DNA of 64,000 bases, taken from contig JAIXWL010000003.1 of assembly GCA_027491315.1 (NCBI GenBank), positions 62,001-126,000 of the forward strand. Reading direction: 5' to 3'. A model generated the notes under the pieces. It ran no database searches and was not told the origin of the DNA. It saw only the letters and a program-made list of their open reading frames with translations. Position numbers and translations under genes: made by a program. The DNA is from Cytophagaceae bacterium. Its GTDB lineage: Bacteria > Bacteroidota > Bacteroidia > Cytophagales > Spirosomataceae. Of the stretch, positions 26,990-36,292 are shown in pieces. How positions within the stretch are numbered: the stretch's first letter is position 1; every line of letters begins with the position of its first letter.

Positions 26990-28135
26990 TTAATTCACAA
27001 ATCTGAATATTCTATTCCAACGAATTTTTCCGGAGAATAAGCCTTTACCTGGGTCCAAGGACATCCAAACAAAAACAGCCTTGCCTACGATATGGTCTGC
27101 AGGTACAAATCCCCAAAAACGCGAGTCGGCTGAATTATGGCGATTATCTCCCATCATAAAATAGTAATCCTGTTGAAAAGTATAGGAAGTCAATGCCTTA
27201 CCGTCTTTCATCAATTTTCCCCCTTCTAGCGTAATATCTTTATTACCCTCATAACTTCTTATGGCTTCTTGATACAAAGGAATAGTCTTAGCATCCAACT
27301 GGACAGTCCAACCTTTTTTAGGAATCTGTAAAGGTCCAAAAAAGTCTCTATTCCATTTAAACTGAGTCGTATCATGAGGGAAAATGTCAAGGTAAGTTAC
27401 CCCCTTAGGATCTTTAAATGAATTATAATCAATTTCCTTTTTGAAAGGTAATTTCATGATTTCATCCAAATGTTTTTTACTGGTATTTAACTTATAACCA
27501 ACTAATTGATTTGTAGAATCTGCTAAAGGCAACCAATCTGAAGACTCAAAACTGGCATCTACCGAATTTCTGATACCATATTGATCGAAAAAGCTCTCAT
27601 CTAAATCTTCTTTGGTCTTTAAGAAAACAGGATGTTGCATTCTTTCAGGATTATCCAAAGGTTTACCATTAATGAAAACTTGTTGGTCTCTGATCTCCAA
27701 TACATCACCTGGCGTAGCTACACAACGCTTTACATAAAAAGTACGTAAATCAAGTGGAGCATCACCATCTTCTTCCCAATTGGGAGCATTAAATACAACA
27801 GCATCACCTTTTTTAACTTCGGTAAATCCGGGAAGTCTAAAAACAGGTAAATCCAACCAACGTAAATAAGATGGCAAATTGGTAAACCAAATCTTTTGGT
27901 GTGTCAATGGAAGTTGCAAAGGAGTCTTAGGCGTCCTTACACCATAGTGCATTTTGCTGACAAAAAGAAAATCACCTACCATCAGGGAACTTTCCATGGA
28001 TGGAGTGGGAATGGTATAGGCCTCAAATAAAAAGAACCTGATTAGGGTAGCTGCAACTACAGCAAAAGCTACAGAATCAAGCCATTCTCTAAAAGCTGAT
28101 TTTTGTTTAGGATGTTTATTTTCCTCTTGTTTCAT
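26990..28135 (-). CDS. lepB: Signal peptidase I
   Basis: LepB cleaves signal peptides from exported preproteins at the outer face of the cytoplasmic membrane. The 381-residue product has an N-terminal membrane segment (about residues 20-38), the catalytic serine Ser46 in PTPSMESSL, and the general-base lysine Lys136 in FYVKRCVATPGD. The C-terminal box E region is GDNRHNSADSRFWG. An insertion between these boxes makes it longer than E. coli-like forms, as is usual in Bacteroidota. It is the last gene of the parA-parB-DUF5683-dapB-PhyH-lepB run and starts 1 bp after the PhyH gene. Confidence 0.95.
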   Translation of the reverse strand: MKQEENKHPKQKSAFREWLDSVAFAVVAATLIRFFLFEAYTIPTPSMESSLMVGDFLFVSKMHYGVRTPKTPLQLPLTHQKIWFTNLPSYLRWLDLPVFRLPGFTEVKKGDAVVFNAPNWEEDGDAPLDLRTFYVKRCVATPGDVLEIRDQQVFINGKPLDNPERMQHPVFLKTKEDLDESFFDQYGIRNSVDASFESSDWLPLADSTNQLVGYKLNTSKKHLDEIMKLPFKKEIDYNSFKDPKGVTYLDIFPHDTTQFKWNRDFFGPLQIPKKGWTVQLDAKTIPLYQEAIRSYEGNKDITLEGGKLMKDGKALTSYTFQQDYYFMMGDNRHNSADSRFWGFVPADHIVGKAVFVWMSLDPGKGLFSGKIRWNRIFRFVN

Positions 28136-28136
28136 T

Positions 28137-28919
28137 TTATTTCTTTTTCAAAAATTTATCAATCAACTCTTGTGATGGCTTGTGTATGTAAGGATGTGGA
28201 AATCCTCTTTCAATGAAATCTGGATCGAGCATATTGGTATAACGGAAATGACAGGACCATCGTATTTCATTATTGGTAATTACGCCTGATTCATGAACCA
28301 AAAGAGTAGAAAAAACCGCAATATCCCCTGCTTTAAGCTCAGGCTGAAGCCTTGGAAAGGAGTTTCTATCAAAAGGTACTTCCGCAAAACCATTATCAAT
28401 TTTATCTGTCAGGGGACCCAATTTATGGGATCCTGGGTAAAACACAACAGGCCCATGTTCCACTTGTACGTCCATCAAAGGTATCCAAACAACCACAGAA
28501 TCAGCAGAGGATAACATAGAGACCCAATCCTGATGTAATGGTGTTTTATAAAAATGCTCTGATTTTGCTAAAGAAGGATGATTGAAAAACAAAACTGGAC
28601 GAGTACACATATTAGGTACTTTCATTCCAATGTCATGCATCAATTGCACCAAATCTGGATGAACTGCAATTTGGTATAACTCTACCAAACCGGTTTGAAT
28701 CAATTTTCCGCAATTGATGAACTCATCAATATGGTTTTCAAATAATTGAACCATTTGGCTCAAGTAATCTCCTTGAATACCAAAGTGGTCAAACTGAATT
28801 TGAAAAATTTGCTTAGCGGCAGCCTGCAATTTGTGAATTAAAGCTGGGTCAAAAAAACCAGGTATCACAACAACCCCTTGTTCATCTAACTCCTTCTTTA
28901 TGAATTCAATATTGTGCAT
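28137..28919 (-). CDS. Phytanoyl-CoA dioxygenase (PhyH) family oxygenase
   Basis: This is a predicted Fe(II)/2-oxoglutarate-dependent hydroxylase of 260 residues. The facial triad is intact: His129 and Asp131 in LHQDW and His209 in LVHESG. Arg220, 11 residues after the last histidine, is a good candidate for 2-oxoglutarate binding. FYPGSHKLGPL is the family's typical loop. The substrate is unknown. It sits between dapB (1 bp gap) and lepB (1 bp gap), so it is co-transcribed with the segregation and lysine genes; I know of no functional reason for this placement. Confidence 0.82.
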   Translation of the reverse strand: MHNIEFIKKELDEQGVVVIPGFFDPALIHKLQAAAKQIFQIQFDHFGIQGDYLSQMVQLFENHIDEFINCGKLIQTGLVELYQIAVHPDLVQLMHDIGMKVPNMCTRPVLFFNHPSLAKSEHFYKTPLHQDWVSMLSSADSVVVWIPLMDVQVEHGPVVFYPGSHKLGPLTDKIDNGFAEVPFDRNSFPRLQPELKAGDIAVFSTLLVHESGVITNNEIRWSCHFRYTNMLDPDFIERGFPHPYIHKPSQELIDKFLKKK

Positions 28920-28920
28920 A

Positions 28921-29640
28921 TTAATCTAATTTTAACATATCATCCATCCCCAATACACCTTTTTTATCTTTTACCCATTCCGCTGCAATAACGGCACCTA
29001 AAGCAAATCCTTCTCGGCTAAATGCTTCATGTGTCATCTCAATTTGATCTACTTTGGATATGTATTTAACGGTATGTGTACCTGGTTTTGTCGATTCTCT
29101 TTGAGACCAAATAGCCACTTGGTTACTTTGTGGTATTTCATTGTTTACCCAAGAATCTTTGTTGGGAAATGCTTCTATTATACCTTCAGCAATGGTGATG
29201 GCCGTACCACTTGGAGAATCTTTTTTCTCCGTATGGTGAATTTCATTGGTATAAATTTCATACTGACTATGTGGAGCCATCAACTTAGCTAAGTGCTTAT
29301 TTAAAGCAAAAAACAAATTCACACCAATGGAATAATTGGAAGCATAAAAGAAGGTTGAATCGTATTTTTTAGTCAGCTCCTCTACTTCAGCTTTTTTCTC
29401 TAACCAGCCAGTAGTACCACAAACTATAGGTATTTGCTTTTCTAAGCAAATTAAAATATTGGCATAAGCCGACTGTGGATTAGAAAATTCAATAGCCACA
29501 TCCACATCTTGTTTACTCAAGCCTAGTAAATCGTTGGGATTATCAATATCTATTTTAGCTATAATTTGATGGCCTCTATTCAGCGCAATACGCTCAATTT
29601 CCTTACCCATCTTACCATAACCAATCAGCACTATTCTCAT
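28921..29640 (-). CDS. dapB: 4-hydroxy-tetrahydrodipicolinate reductase
   Basis: DapB reduces the product of DapA in the lysine and diaminopimelate pathway, which also feeds peptidoglycan. From the ATG at 29638-29640 (MRIVLIGYGKMGKEI) it is 239 residues. The N-terminal dinucleotide-binding motif is GYGKMG. The catalytic motif EIHHTEKKDSPSGTA contains the conserved histidine pair and the lysine, and CGTTGW is conserved too. The start is 4 bp after the DUF5683 gene stop. Confidence 0.95.
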   Translation of the reverse strand: MRIVLIGYGKMGKEIERIALNRGHQIIAKIDIDNPNDLLGLSKQDVDVAIEFSNPQSAYANILICLEKQIPIVCGTTGWLEKKAEVEELTKKYDSTFFYASNYSIGVNLFFALNKHLAKLMAPHSQYEIYTNEIHHTEKKDSPSGTAITIAEGIIEAFPNKDSWVNNEIPQSNQVAIWSQRESTKPGTHTVKYISKVDQIEMTHEAFSREGFALGAVIAAEWVKDKKGVLGMDDMLKLD

Positions 29641-29644
29641 TCTT

Positions 29645-30304
29645 TTACTTTTTAAAATTAAATGACAAAGATACACCAGAAACTAAACCATTTGAAAAGG
29701 ACTGGTATTCAAAAGTGGGTTTTATTTTCAGGGTTATATCATCCGATACATCAAAAGTCTTTAAATGCGCACTTACGTTAGCATCCACCACATTGAGCGC
29801 CCAGGCCAAAACCATCCCAATATAGGTATAATCTCGATTTCTACGAAAACCATCGTTTAATCGTTTTAATTGATTCACATCCAAATCCCGAACCAAACCA
29901 TCTTCATAGGGTACCGCAACAGTAGCAGGGGGAACATAAGTTGGGTCGTCGGGATGCGGAGAGGCTATGTAATAATAAGCCCTATATTTCTCATAACGCA
30001 CATTGTTGTAATTGGCAATAATACCCAAGGTAATGAATGCACCAGCTACAAGAGGCAATTTCCAGTATTGACGGTTATATAATTGCCCCCACCCTGGTAT
30101 CATCAATGATTTTATAGTGGCTTGACGGGGAATAATTTTATAAGGAAGTACTTTGGAAGTTTTGACACTATCAAGCTTCAAATCCTTTACTTTGGCTAAG
30201 GTATCCAAAGGCGCATTCAAGGCCAAAGATGCCCATGAGCAAAGTAAAATAAATGATAAACAAAAAACGGCCCGACATGTAACGGGGCTAGTGGCATACC
30301 TCAT
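29645..30304 (-). CDS. DUF5683 domain membrane protein
   Basis: The 219-residue product has a signal-like N-terminus (about residues 11-30), a conserved segment SLMIPGWGQLYNRQYWK (about 66-82) followed by a hydrophobic stretch, and a second hydrophobic part near WALNVVDANVSAHL. This pattern is the DUF5683 family, which sits between parB and dapB in many Bacteroidota. The function is unknown. It starts 7 bp after parB. Confidence 0.82.
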   Translation of the reverse strand: MRYATSPVTCRAVFCLSFILLCSWASLALNAPLDTLAKVKDLKLDSVKTSKVLPYKIIPRQATIKSLMIPGWGQLYNRQYWKLPLVAGAFITLGIIANYNNVRYEKYRAYYYIASPHPDDPTYVPPATVAVPYEDGLVRDLDVNQLKRLNDGFRRNRDYTYIGMVLAWALNVVDANVSAHLKTFDVSDDITLKIKPTFEYQSFSNGLVSGVSLSFNFKK

Positions 30305-30311
30305 GGCTCGA

Positions 30312-31232
30312 CTATTGTACTGCTTTCAATAGTTTTAATAGCTCCTCTTTTGACTTAAAACTTACCTTCAATTCGCCTTTTCCCTCCTCATTCATTTTAA
30401 AGGAAACGGGAGATTGGAAAAAACTAGCAAAGGTTTGTTGGATTTTTTGCAATTCGGCGACTGGTAGTGTTTTGGAGTCATCTGACTTACCTAAGTTCGG
30501 ATGTGCCGACTGCCTAACAGCATCTTCTAATTTACGAACAGACCATTCTTCTGAAATAGTCTTCTGAAAAAGAACATGTTGTAATTCTGAATTTTCAACA
30601 GAAACTAAACAACGAGCATGGCCCATGGAAATTTTGGCATCACGAATTGCAGCTTGAATGGCAATGGGTAATTTCAACAATCGCATGTAGTTCGTCACAT
30701 TAGAACGACTCTTGCCTACCCGATTTCCTAAATCTTCTTGCTTCAGTTGACATTCATCCATCAAACGTTTGTAGGATAAAGCAATTTCAATGGCATTTAA
30801 ATTTTCACGCTGAATGTTTTCAATCAAGGCCATTTCAATCATCTGCTGATCATCGGCAGTCCTGACATAGGCAGGAATACTCTTTAATCCAGCCAATTTA
30901 GAGGCTTGAAGTCGGCGTTCACCTGAAATCAATTGAAACTTTTTGGGAGCTAGCTTCCGGACAGTAATGGGCTGAATGATTCCTTGAATACGAATGGATT
31001 CAGCTAAATCTGCTAAGGCTTCTTGTTCAAAATGCTCGCGAGGTTGATAAGGATTCGTTTCAATGTACTCCAATGGTATTTCATCCATCAAATTCACACC
31101 TTCTAAACTACCAGCAAATTCGGAGGAATGTTTCGCATTATGAGATACACTTTCAGAATCTTCCAGCAAAGCGCCTAGACCTCTTCCCAAACCTATTCTT
31201 TTTTTTGAATTTGATTCTTGCTTTGCACTCAT
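30312..31232 (-). CDS. parB: Chromosome-partitioning protein ParB
   Basis: ParB binds parS sites near the origin, spreads as a CTP-dependent clamp and works with ParA in chromosome segregation. The 306-residue product starts with the usual KKRIGLGRGLGALL box for ParA interaction. The CTPase fold follows with NPYQPREHF, SGERRLQASKLAG and ENIQRENLNAIE, then the helix-turn-helix region (LKQEDLGNRVGKSRSNVTNYMRLL, about residues 165-188) and a C-terminal dimer domain. It lies 13 bp after parA. dnaA is about 7.5 kb away. Confidence 0.96.
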   Translation of the reverse strand: MSAKQESNSKKRIGLGRGLGALLEDSESVSHNAKHSSEFAGSLEGVNLMDEIPLEYIETNPYQPREHFEQEALADLAESIRIQGIIQPITVRKLAPKKFQLISGERRLQASKLAGLKSIPAYVRTADDQQMIEMALIENIQRENLNAIEIALSYKRLMDECQLKQEDLGNRVGKSRSNVTNYMRLLKLPIAIQAAIRDAKISMGHARCLVSVENSELQHVLFQKTISEEWSVRKLEDAVRQSAHPNLGKSDDSKTLPVAELQKIQQTFASFFQSPVSFKMNEEGKGELKVSFKSKEELLKLLKAVQ

Positions 31233-31245
31233 ATGATTTAATCTG

Positions 31246-32025
31246 CTAAACAGCCTGTAACAAACCGTTTTTGGTGATAATTTCTTTTGCCAAATTTAAG
31301 TAGCTGATAGCACCTTTACTTTCTGCATCATGCAAAATAGCTGGTATACCAAAACTTGGGGACTCTGATAAACGAATATTTCTAGGAATTATAGTCTCAA
31401 ATACCATATTCTTAAAATGACTATTAACTTCATTCACCACTTGATTTGATAAACGAAGACGTAGGTCATACATGGTCAATAAAATACCCTCGATCATCAA
31501 TCCAGGATTCAAACGAGATTGAATAATTTTTATCGTATTCAATAACTTGCCTAAACCTTCCAAGGCATAGTATTCACACTGAACAGGAATAATGACTGAA
31601 TCGGCAGCGGTAAGGCAATTAATGGTGATTAAACCCAATGAAGGAGAACAATCCATGATGATGAAATCATATAAATCTTTGATTTCACCTAAAGCATCTC
31701 GCATTCTAGCTTCACGATTATTTAAATTAATCATCTCAATTTCAGCTCCCACTAAATCAATATGAGAAGGAATGATATCTAGGAAATCTAATTCTGTCGA
31801 TACAATACTCTCTTTAACTTTAGCCAAACCAACCATACACTCATATATACTTTGAGTGATTTCTTTGGGATTTAAACCCAAGCCTGAAGTGGAATTTGCT
31901 TGTGGATCTGCGTCTATAATCAAAGTCTTAAATTCCAAAGCTGCTAAGGAGGCTGCTAAATTAATAGCCGTGGTCGTTTTACCAACTCCACCTTTTTGAT
32001 TAGCGATAGCAATGATTTTACCCAT
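31246..32025 (-). CDS. parA: Chromosome-partitioning ATPase ParA (Soj)
   Basis: ParA is the Walker-type ATPase that drives segregation together with ParB. The 259-residue product has the deviant Walker A motif KGGVGKTTT (residues 11-19), the switch region [13 protein letters not shown] (about 39-51), and the Walker B stretch [11 protein letters not shown] (about 120-130). It lacks an N-terminal DNA-binding extension, as expected of the chromosomal type. It is first in a six-gene minus-strand run ending with lepB. Confidence 0.96.
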   Translation of the reverse strand: MGKIIAIANQKGGVGKTTTAINLAASLAALEFKTLIIDADPQANSTSGLGLNPKEITQSIYECMVGLAKVKESIVSTELDFLDIIPSHIDLVGAEIEMINLNNREARMRDALGEIKDLYDFIIMDCSPSLGLITINCLTAADSVIIPVQCEYYALEGLGKLLNTIKIIQSRLNPGLMIEGILLTMYDLRLRLSNQVVNEVNSHFKNMVFETIIPRNIRLSESPSFGIPAILHDAESKGAISYLNLAKEIITKNGLLQAV

Positions 32026-32189
32026 GGTTAAAAATCTGAAGAATTATAAGGACAAATGAAGGACAATATTACAAAATATGTTTCACATCTGAATTCATTT
32101 TTTTCGAATCAGCGACAAGATTAAATCAAGAACTTTGTATCAAATTTTGTAACATTCTTGTAACTTGGTATTTGTATTCATCAACCTTT

Positions 32190-33779
32190 ATGTCCGAAAA
32201 CACAAGCAGTCACCCCAAAGGCCTTTACGTTTTGTATTCCACCGAAATGTGGGAACGATTCAATTTTTATGGCATGAGAGCCCTGCTCTCTTTATTTTTA
32301 GTAAATGCCCTAGCTTTTAAACAAACTGATGCTTCCATCCTATACGGTGGATTTTTGGGTTTAAGTTACCTAACAACCATGGCAGGCGGATATATATCAG
32401 ACCGTTACCTTGGAAATAGAAATTGTATTTTAATTGGGGGATTTGTCATGGCTATTGGCCAAATATTCATGTTCTCCTCAGCCAGCACCTTTAGCATGGA
32501 TTTGGTATTGGCACAAAATCTCATGTGGGGTGGTTTGTTTTTTTTAATTATCGGAAACGGATTCTTCAAGCCAAATATTTCCTCCATGGTAGGGCAACTG
32601 TATCGAAAAGGAGACAATCGATTAGATGCGGCTTTCACTATTTTCTACATGGGCATCAACACAGGAGCCTTATTAGGGATGTTAATTTGCCCCTTTTTAG
32701 GTGATGTAAAAGTAGATGGAGTCCGAGTGCTGGAAGCCTTTAAATGGGGATTTTTTGCTGCAGGGACCGCGATGTTGATTGGAACCGTTTCATTCTATTT
32801 TCTCAAAAATAAGTTTATAGTAGATCCAGATGGTTTAGCCGTTGGAGAAAAGCCATTTTCCAATAACGTTTCTAATTCCGTTGAAGGAGAAACTGAAAAA
32901 GCTGAATTTACAAGCAAATCAATAGCTAGTGCCGTCGTATTGTTTTTTATATTGGTATTCACCTTTCATTATTTCTTCATCACAGAAGAACCCAATATTA
33001 TCAAGGATTGGATTTACCCAGTTATTTATTCTTCTGGTATTAGTTTAGCATTTTTAATCATCACCGACAAAACCATTACGAGTATTGAGCGAAATAGAAT
33101 TTTGGTGATGTACATAATTTCTTTCTTTGTTATATTCTTTTGGGCATCCTTTGAGCAAGCTGGTTCTTCTTTAACCTTCATTGCTGACCAGCAAACTGAT
33201 CTTCATCTTCTTGGAATTGAACTCCCTCCTAGCTCGGTCCAAAATGCTAATTCCTTTTTCATCATTTTGTTGGCATTTCCTTTTTCTTGGCTTTGGATTT
33301 GGCTGAATAAAAGAGGTCTAGAACCCAATTCTCCCGCTAAACAAGCCATAGGGTTATTGTTACTATCGATTGGTTATTTAATCATTGCCTCTCAAATCAA
33401 AGATTTAGGAAACAATAAATTAGGCGTTATCTGGCTGATTGTCATGTACTTATTTCATACCATGGGTGAATTGTGTTTATCACCAATTGGTTTATCATTA
33501 GTCTCTAAACTAGCTCCTAAACGATTTTCTTCTCTGTTAATGGGTGTTTGGTTTTTAGCAAATGCAGCTGGTTATGCCTTAGCTGGAACTTTAGGTGCTT
33601 TATTGCCACCAGCTGAAGCGGTGGTTGGACAGGTCAACTTCCCAAGTTTCTTAGGATTTGAAATTCACAACTTATATGAATTTTTTATGCTTTTTGTTAC
33701 GTTGACAGGAATAGCTGCCATAATTCTATATACTTTAGCCATTGGACCTCTAAAACGAATGATGCACGGCATCCGATAA
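32190..33779 (+). CDS. POT/PTR family proton-coupled peptide transporter
   Basis: The predicted 529-residue inner-membrane transporter takes up di- and tripeptides using the proton gradient. The start is the ATG at 32190 (MSENTSSHPKG). The first membrane helix carries the ExxER motif (EMWERFNFYG), the next region has GGYISDRYLGNR, and the PTR signature FYMGINTGAL follows. About 12-14 membrane segments are visible, with a hydrophilic loop near residues 210-240. It is followed after 4 bp by the VIT1/CCC1-type transporter gene, so the two are probably co-transcribed. Confidence 0.9.
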   Translation: MSENTSSHPKGLYVLYSTEMWERFNFYGMRALLSLFLVNALAFKQTDASILYGGFLGLSYLTTMAGGYISDRYLGNRNCILIGGFVMAIGQIFMFSSASTFSMDLVLAQNLMWGGLFFLIIGNGFFKPNISSMVGQLYRKGDNRLDAAFTIFYMGINTGALLGMLICPFLGDVKVDGVRVLEAFKWGFFAAGTAMLIGTVSFYFLKNKFIVDPDGLAVGEKPFSNNVSNSVEGETEKAEFTSKSIASAVVLFFILVFTFHYFFITEEPNIIKDWIYPVIYSSGISLAFLIITDKTITSIERNRILVMYIISFFVIFFWASFEQAGSSLTFIADQQTDLHLLGIELPPSSVQNANSFFIILLAFPFSWLWIWLNKRGLEPNSPAKQAIGLLLLSIGYLIIASQIKDLGNNKLGVIWLIVMYLFHTMGELCLSPIGLSLVSKLAPKRFSSLLMGVWFLANAAGYALAGTLGALLPPAEAVVGQVNFPSFLGFEIHNLYEFFMLFVTLTGIAAIILYTLAIGPLKRMMHGIR

Positions 33780-33783
33780 TATT

Positions 33784-34482
33784 ATGCATGGACCAGATCA
33801 CCACCTTCACGAAAAACATCTAAAAAGTTCGGATTTCTTAACCGATGTCGTAATTGGCATGTCGGATGGATTAACCGTTCCTTTTGCCCTTGCAGCAGGA
33901 CTTTCAGGAGCTGTGTCTAGCAATGATATTGTTACCACAGCTGGAGTGGCTGAAATCGTAGCGGGTTCCATTGCCATGGGTTTAGGTGGCTATTTGGCTG
34001 GTATGACGGAAAAAGAGCATTATGAAGCTGAATTGGCTCGTGAGTATGATGAAGTTGAACGAGTTCCTGAGCGAGAAAAAGAAGAAATCCGAGAAGTTTT
34101 TGAAGATTATGGTTTAAGTCCTGAAGCCCAAGAAATGGTAGTCAACTGCATCGCTAGTGACAAGGATAAATGGGTAGATTTTATGATGCGATTTGAATTA
34201 GGCTTAGAAAAACCCAACCCAAATCGCGCTAGAAATTCTGCGTTGACCATAGGTATTTCATACGCCATCGGTGGTTTAATTCCCCTAGTACCCTATTTTT
34301 ATTTAGATAAACCAGAAGATGGCTTGATTTACTCCGCCATCATAACGCTATTAGCATTATTTATATTTGGCTATTTCAAGAGTAAAATGACTGGACAGCA
34401 ACCCATTATTGGGGCCCTTAAAGTCATGTCCATTGGAGCTGCTGCGGCTGGAGCTGCTTTCATGGTTGCTAAACTCTTTTAA
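33784..34482 (+). CDS. VIT1/CCC1 family metal (Fe/Mn) transporter
   Basis: The 232-residue product matches the vacuolar iron transporter family, which moves Fe2+ or Mn2+. It has a His-rich N-terminus, a first membrane segment with TDVVIGMSDGLTVPFAL, a second with AGSIAMGLGGYLAGMTEKEHY (about residues 59-79), a cytoplasmic acidic region rich in Glu, and three C-terminal membrane segments. Metal and direction are not determined by sequence. Its stop TAA and the stop of the convergent ggt gene share the palindrome TTAA at 34479-34482. Confidence 0.88.
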   Translation: MHGPDHHLHEKHLKSSDFLTDVVIGMSDGLTVPFALAAGLSGAVSSNDIVTTAGVAEIVAGSIAMGLGGYLAGMTEKEHYEAELAREYDEVERVPEREKEEIREVFEDYGLSPEAQEMVVNCIASDKDKWVDFMMRFELGLEKPNPNRARNSALTIGISYAIGGLIPLVPYFYLDKPEDGLIYSAIITLLALFIFGYFKSKMTGQQPIIGALKVMSIGAAAAGAAFMVAKLF

Positions 34483-36170
34483 TAGGCGGAAACGGTATCA
34501 TCTCCTCTTGAATCTGCTCCACCTTGGAGTTTTCCATTAGGTAATACAAGAATTCCCTCCACCAAACCAATTCCATTACTAGGAACCATTTTATATTTCT
34601 TCCCATTCAAACGGTTCAACTGCTCGGAACTAAAACGATTTTTTTCAAATAAAACTTGATCTGGCATCCATTGGTGATGAAAGCGAGGATACTCAACAGC
34701 CTCTTGCATATTCATCCCCATTTCAAGGGTATTTAATATTACTTGAAACACGGAAGTAATGATGGTAGAACCACCGGGTGTTCCCACGACCATTTTCAAT
34801 TTACCCTGCTCTTCCACTATGGTAGGAGTCATACTTGAGAGCATTCTTTTCCCCGGTTGAATCTCATTCGCTTTAGAACCAATTAATCCGTACAAATTAG
34901 GAGAGCCGGCTTTGGCACTGAAATCATCCATTTCGTCATTCAATAGAAATCCTGCTCCACCCACGAAAACCTTACTTCCATAACTATTATTCAAAGTAGT
35001 TGTAATAGATACAGCATTTCCTTCTTCATCTACAATCGAATAATGAGTTGTTTCAGGACTTTCATAAGCAGGGAATTTGCCGGCAGCAACTGAAGAACTT
35101 AAAGTTGCTTGATCAAAACTAAAGTCTTTCATTCTTTGCTGGATATAAATTGGATTGGTCAATTCTGATTGTGGTACTTTAACAAAATCCGGGTCCCCTA
35201 ACCATTTAGCACGGTCGGCATAAACCCTTCTTTCTGCTTCTACCATAACTTGAACCGTAGAATCAGCCTGAGCACCCCAGCTGGAAAGTGGGTAAGGTTC
35301 AACCATTTTCATTAATTGATTCAAAGCAATACCTCCGCTAGAAGGAGGTGGCATACTAATAATTTTCTTACCCTTATATTCAAAACTCACCGTATTTCTC
35401 CAAGCAGCTTGATAAGCTTTTAAATCCTTTTTGGTCATGATTCCTCCCTGACGTTTCATCTCACGAACCAAAAGTCGAGCCGTTTTACCACGATAAAAAC
35501 CCTTTGATTTTCCTTTAGCAATACGTTCTAAGGATTGTGCTAAGTCCTCTTGGACCAACAAATCCCCTTTTTGCCATTTTTCATCATTGGATTTAATCAG
35601 GTAATTCTTTCCAAAATTAAATTTTTGGAAATCAGATTTCTGACCATTCAATCCTCTGGCTTCTTTTTCCGTTAAAACAACCCCATTTCTTGCTAAATCA
35701 ATGGCAGGCTGAACAAGATCCTTCCAAGGTAATTTTCCAAACTTTTGATGCATGGCTTCCATCCCTGCCACAGCGCCTGGAACACCAACTGAAAAAATAC
35801 CTGCTTGACTTTTACCGGGAATAATAGCACCAGTTTCATCTAAATACATGTCCCTGAAAGCTTTCAAAGGAGCTTTTTCTCTAAAATCTAAGGCAAAAGT
35901 TTGAGCTTGTTTGTCCCGATAAACTAAAAAACCTCCTCCTCCAATATTTCCAGCGGCAGGATGACAAACGGCTAATGCAAAATTGACAGCAACCGCAGCA
36001 TCAATAGCATTTCCTCCTTTTTTTAGGATAGCAAGTCCAATTTCACTAGATGCTGGATGGGTAGAAACAACCATACCCTTACTTGATTCCACGATAGGTT
36101 TTAGTGTTTGTGAAAAAGAAGGAGTACCAATTAAGAAGGCTAACAGGAAGAAAAGCTTAGTTTGTTGCAT
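34479..36170 (-). CDS. ggt: Gamma-glutamyltransferase (glutathione hydrolase)
   Basis: This exported enzyme transfers or hydrolyses gamma-glutamyl groups, for example from glutathione. The 563-residue precursor has a signal peptide (about residues 1-20). It should self-cleave before the nucleophile threonine at about residue 373 in the motif ETTHYSIVD. Other family motifs are AVAVNFALAVCHPAAGNIGGG and, near the C-terminus, GTPGGSTII. The C-terminal GGADSRGDD is also typical. It is a single gene; its last bases overlap those of the convergent transporter gene. Confidence 0.94.
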   Translation of the reverse strand: MQQTKLFFLLAFLIGTPSFSQTLKPIVESSKGMVVSTHPASSEIGLAILKKGGNAIDAAVAVNFALAVCHPAAGNIGGGGFLVYRDKQAQTFALDFREKAPLKAFRDMYLDETGAIIPGKSQAGIFSVGVPGAVAGMEAMHQKFGKLPWKDLVQPAIDLARNGVVLTEKEARGLNGQKSDFQKFNFGKNYLIKSNDEKWQKGDLLVQEDLAQSLERIAKGKSKGFYRGKTARLLVREMKRQGGIMTKKDLKAYQAAWRNTVSFEYKGKKIISMPPPSSGGIALNQLMKMVEPYPLSSWGAQADSTVQVMVEAERRVYADRAKWLGDPDFVKVPQSELTNPIYIQQRMKDFSFDQATLSSSVAAGKFPAYESPETTHYSIVDEEGNAVSITTTLNNSYGSKVFVGGAGFLLNDEMDDFSAKAGSPNLYGLIGSKANEIQPGKRMLSSMTPTIVEEQGKLKMVVGTPGGSTIITSVFQVILNTLEMGMNMQEAVEYPRFHHQWMPDQVLFEKNRFSSEQLNRLNGKKYKMVPSNGIGLVEGILVLPNGKLQGGADSRGDDTVSAY

Positions 36171-36244
36171 GATGAAGAATTAAAATTGAAAACATTCCAA
36201 TATTGAAAGCTCAATTTGAGCATTGCCATAACAAAAATATAATT

Positions 36245-36252
36245 TAACTTTG
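36245..36252 (+). promoter_or_regulatory. Promoter -7 box of the alpha-oxoamine synthase gene
   Basis: TAACTTTG is a perfect TAnnTTTG box, with ATTG 19 bases upstream (36222-36225) as a possible -33 element. Expected start of transcription is near 36258, giving a leader of about 35 bases before the GTG start. Confidence 0.6.
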
Positions 36253-36292
36253 TGAATATTTTAAGTTTTTTTAATTAAAACAGATACTTACA

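Noticed and set aside
32078-32095. parS-like sequence near parA (GTTTCACAT).
   Set aside because: Only one half resembles the GTTTCACGTGAAAC palindrome; the other half is not present.
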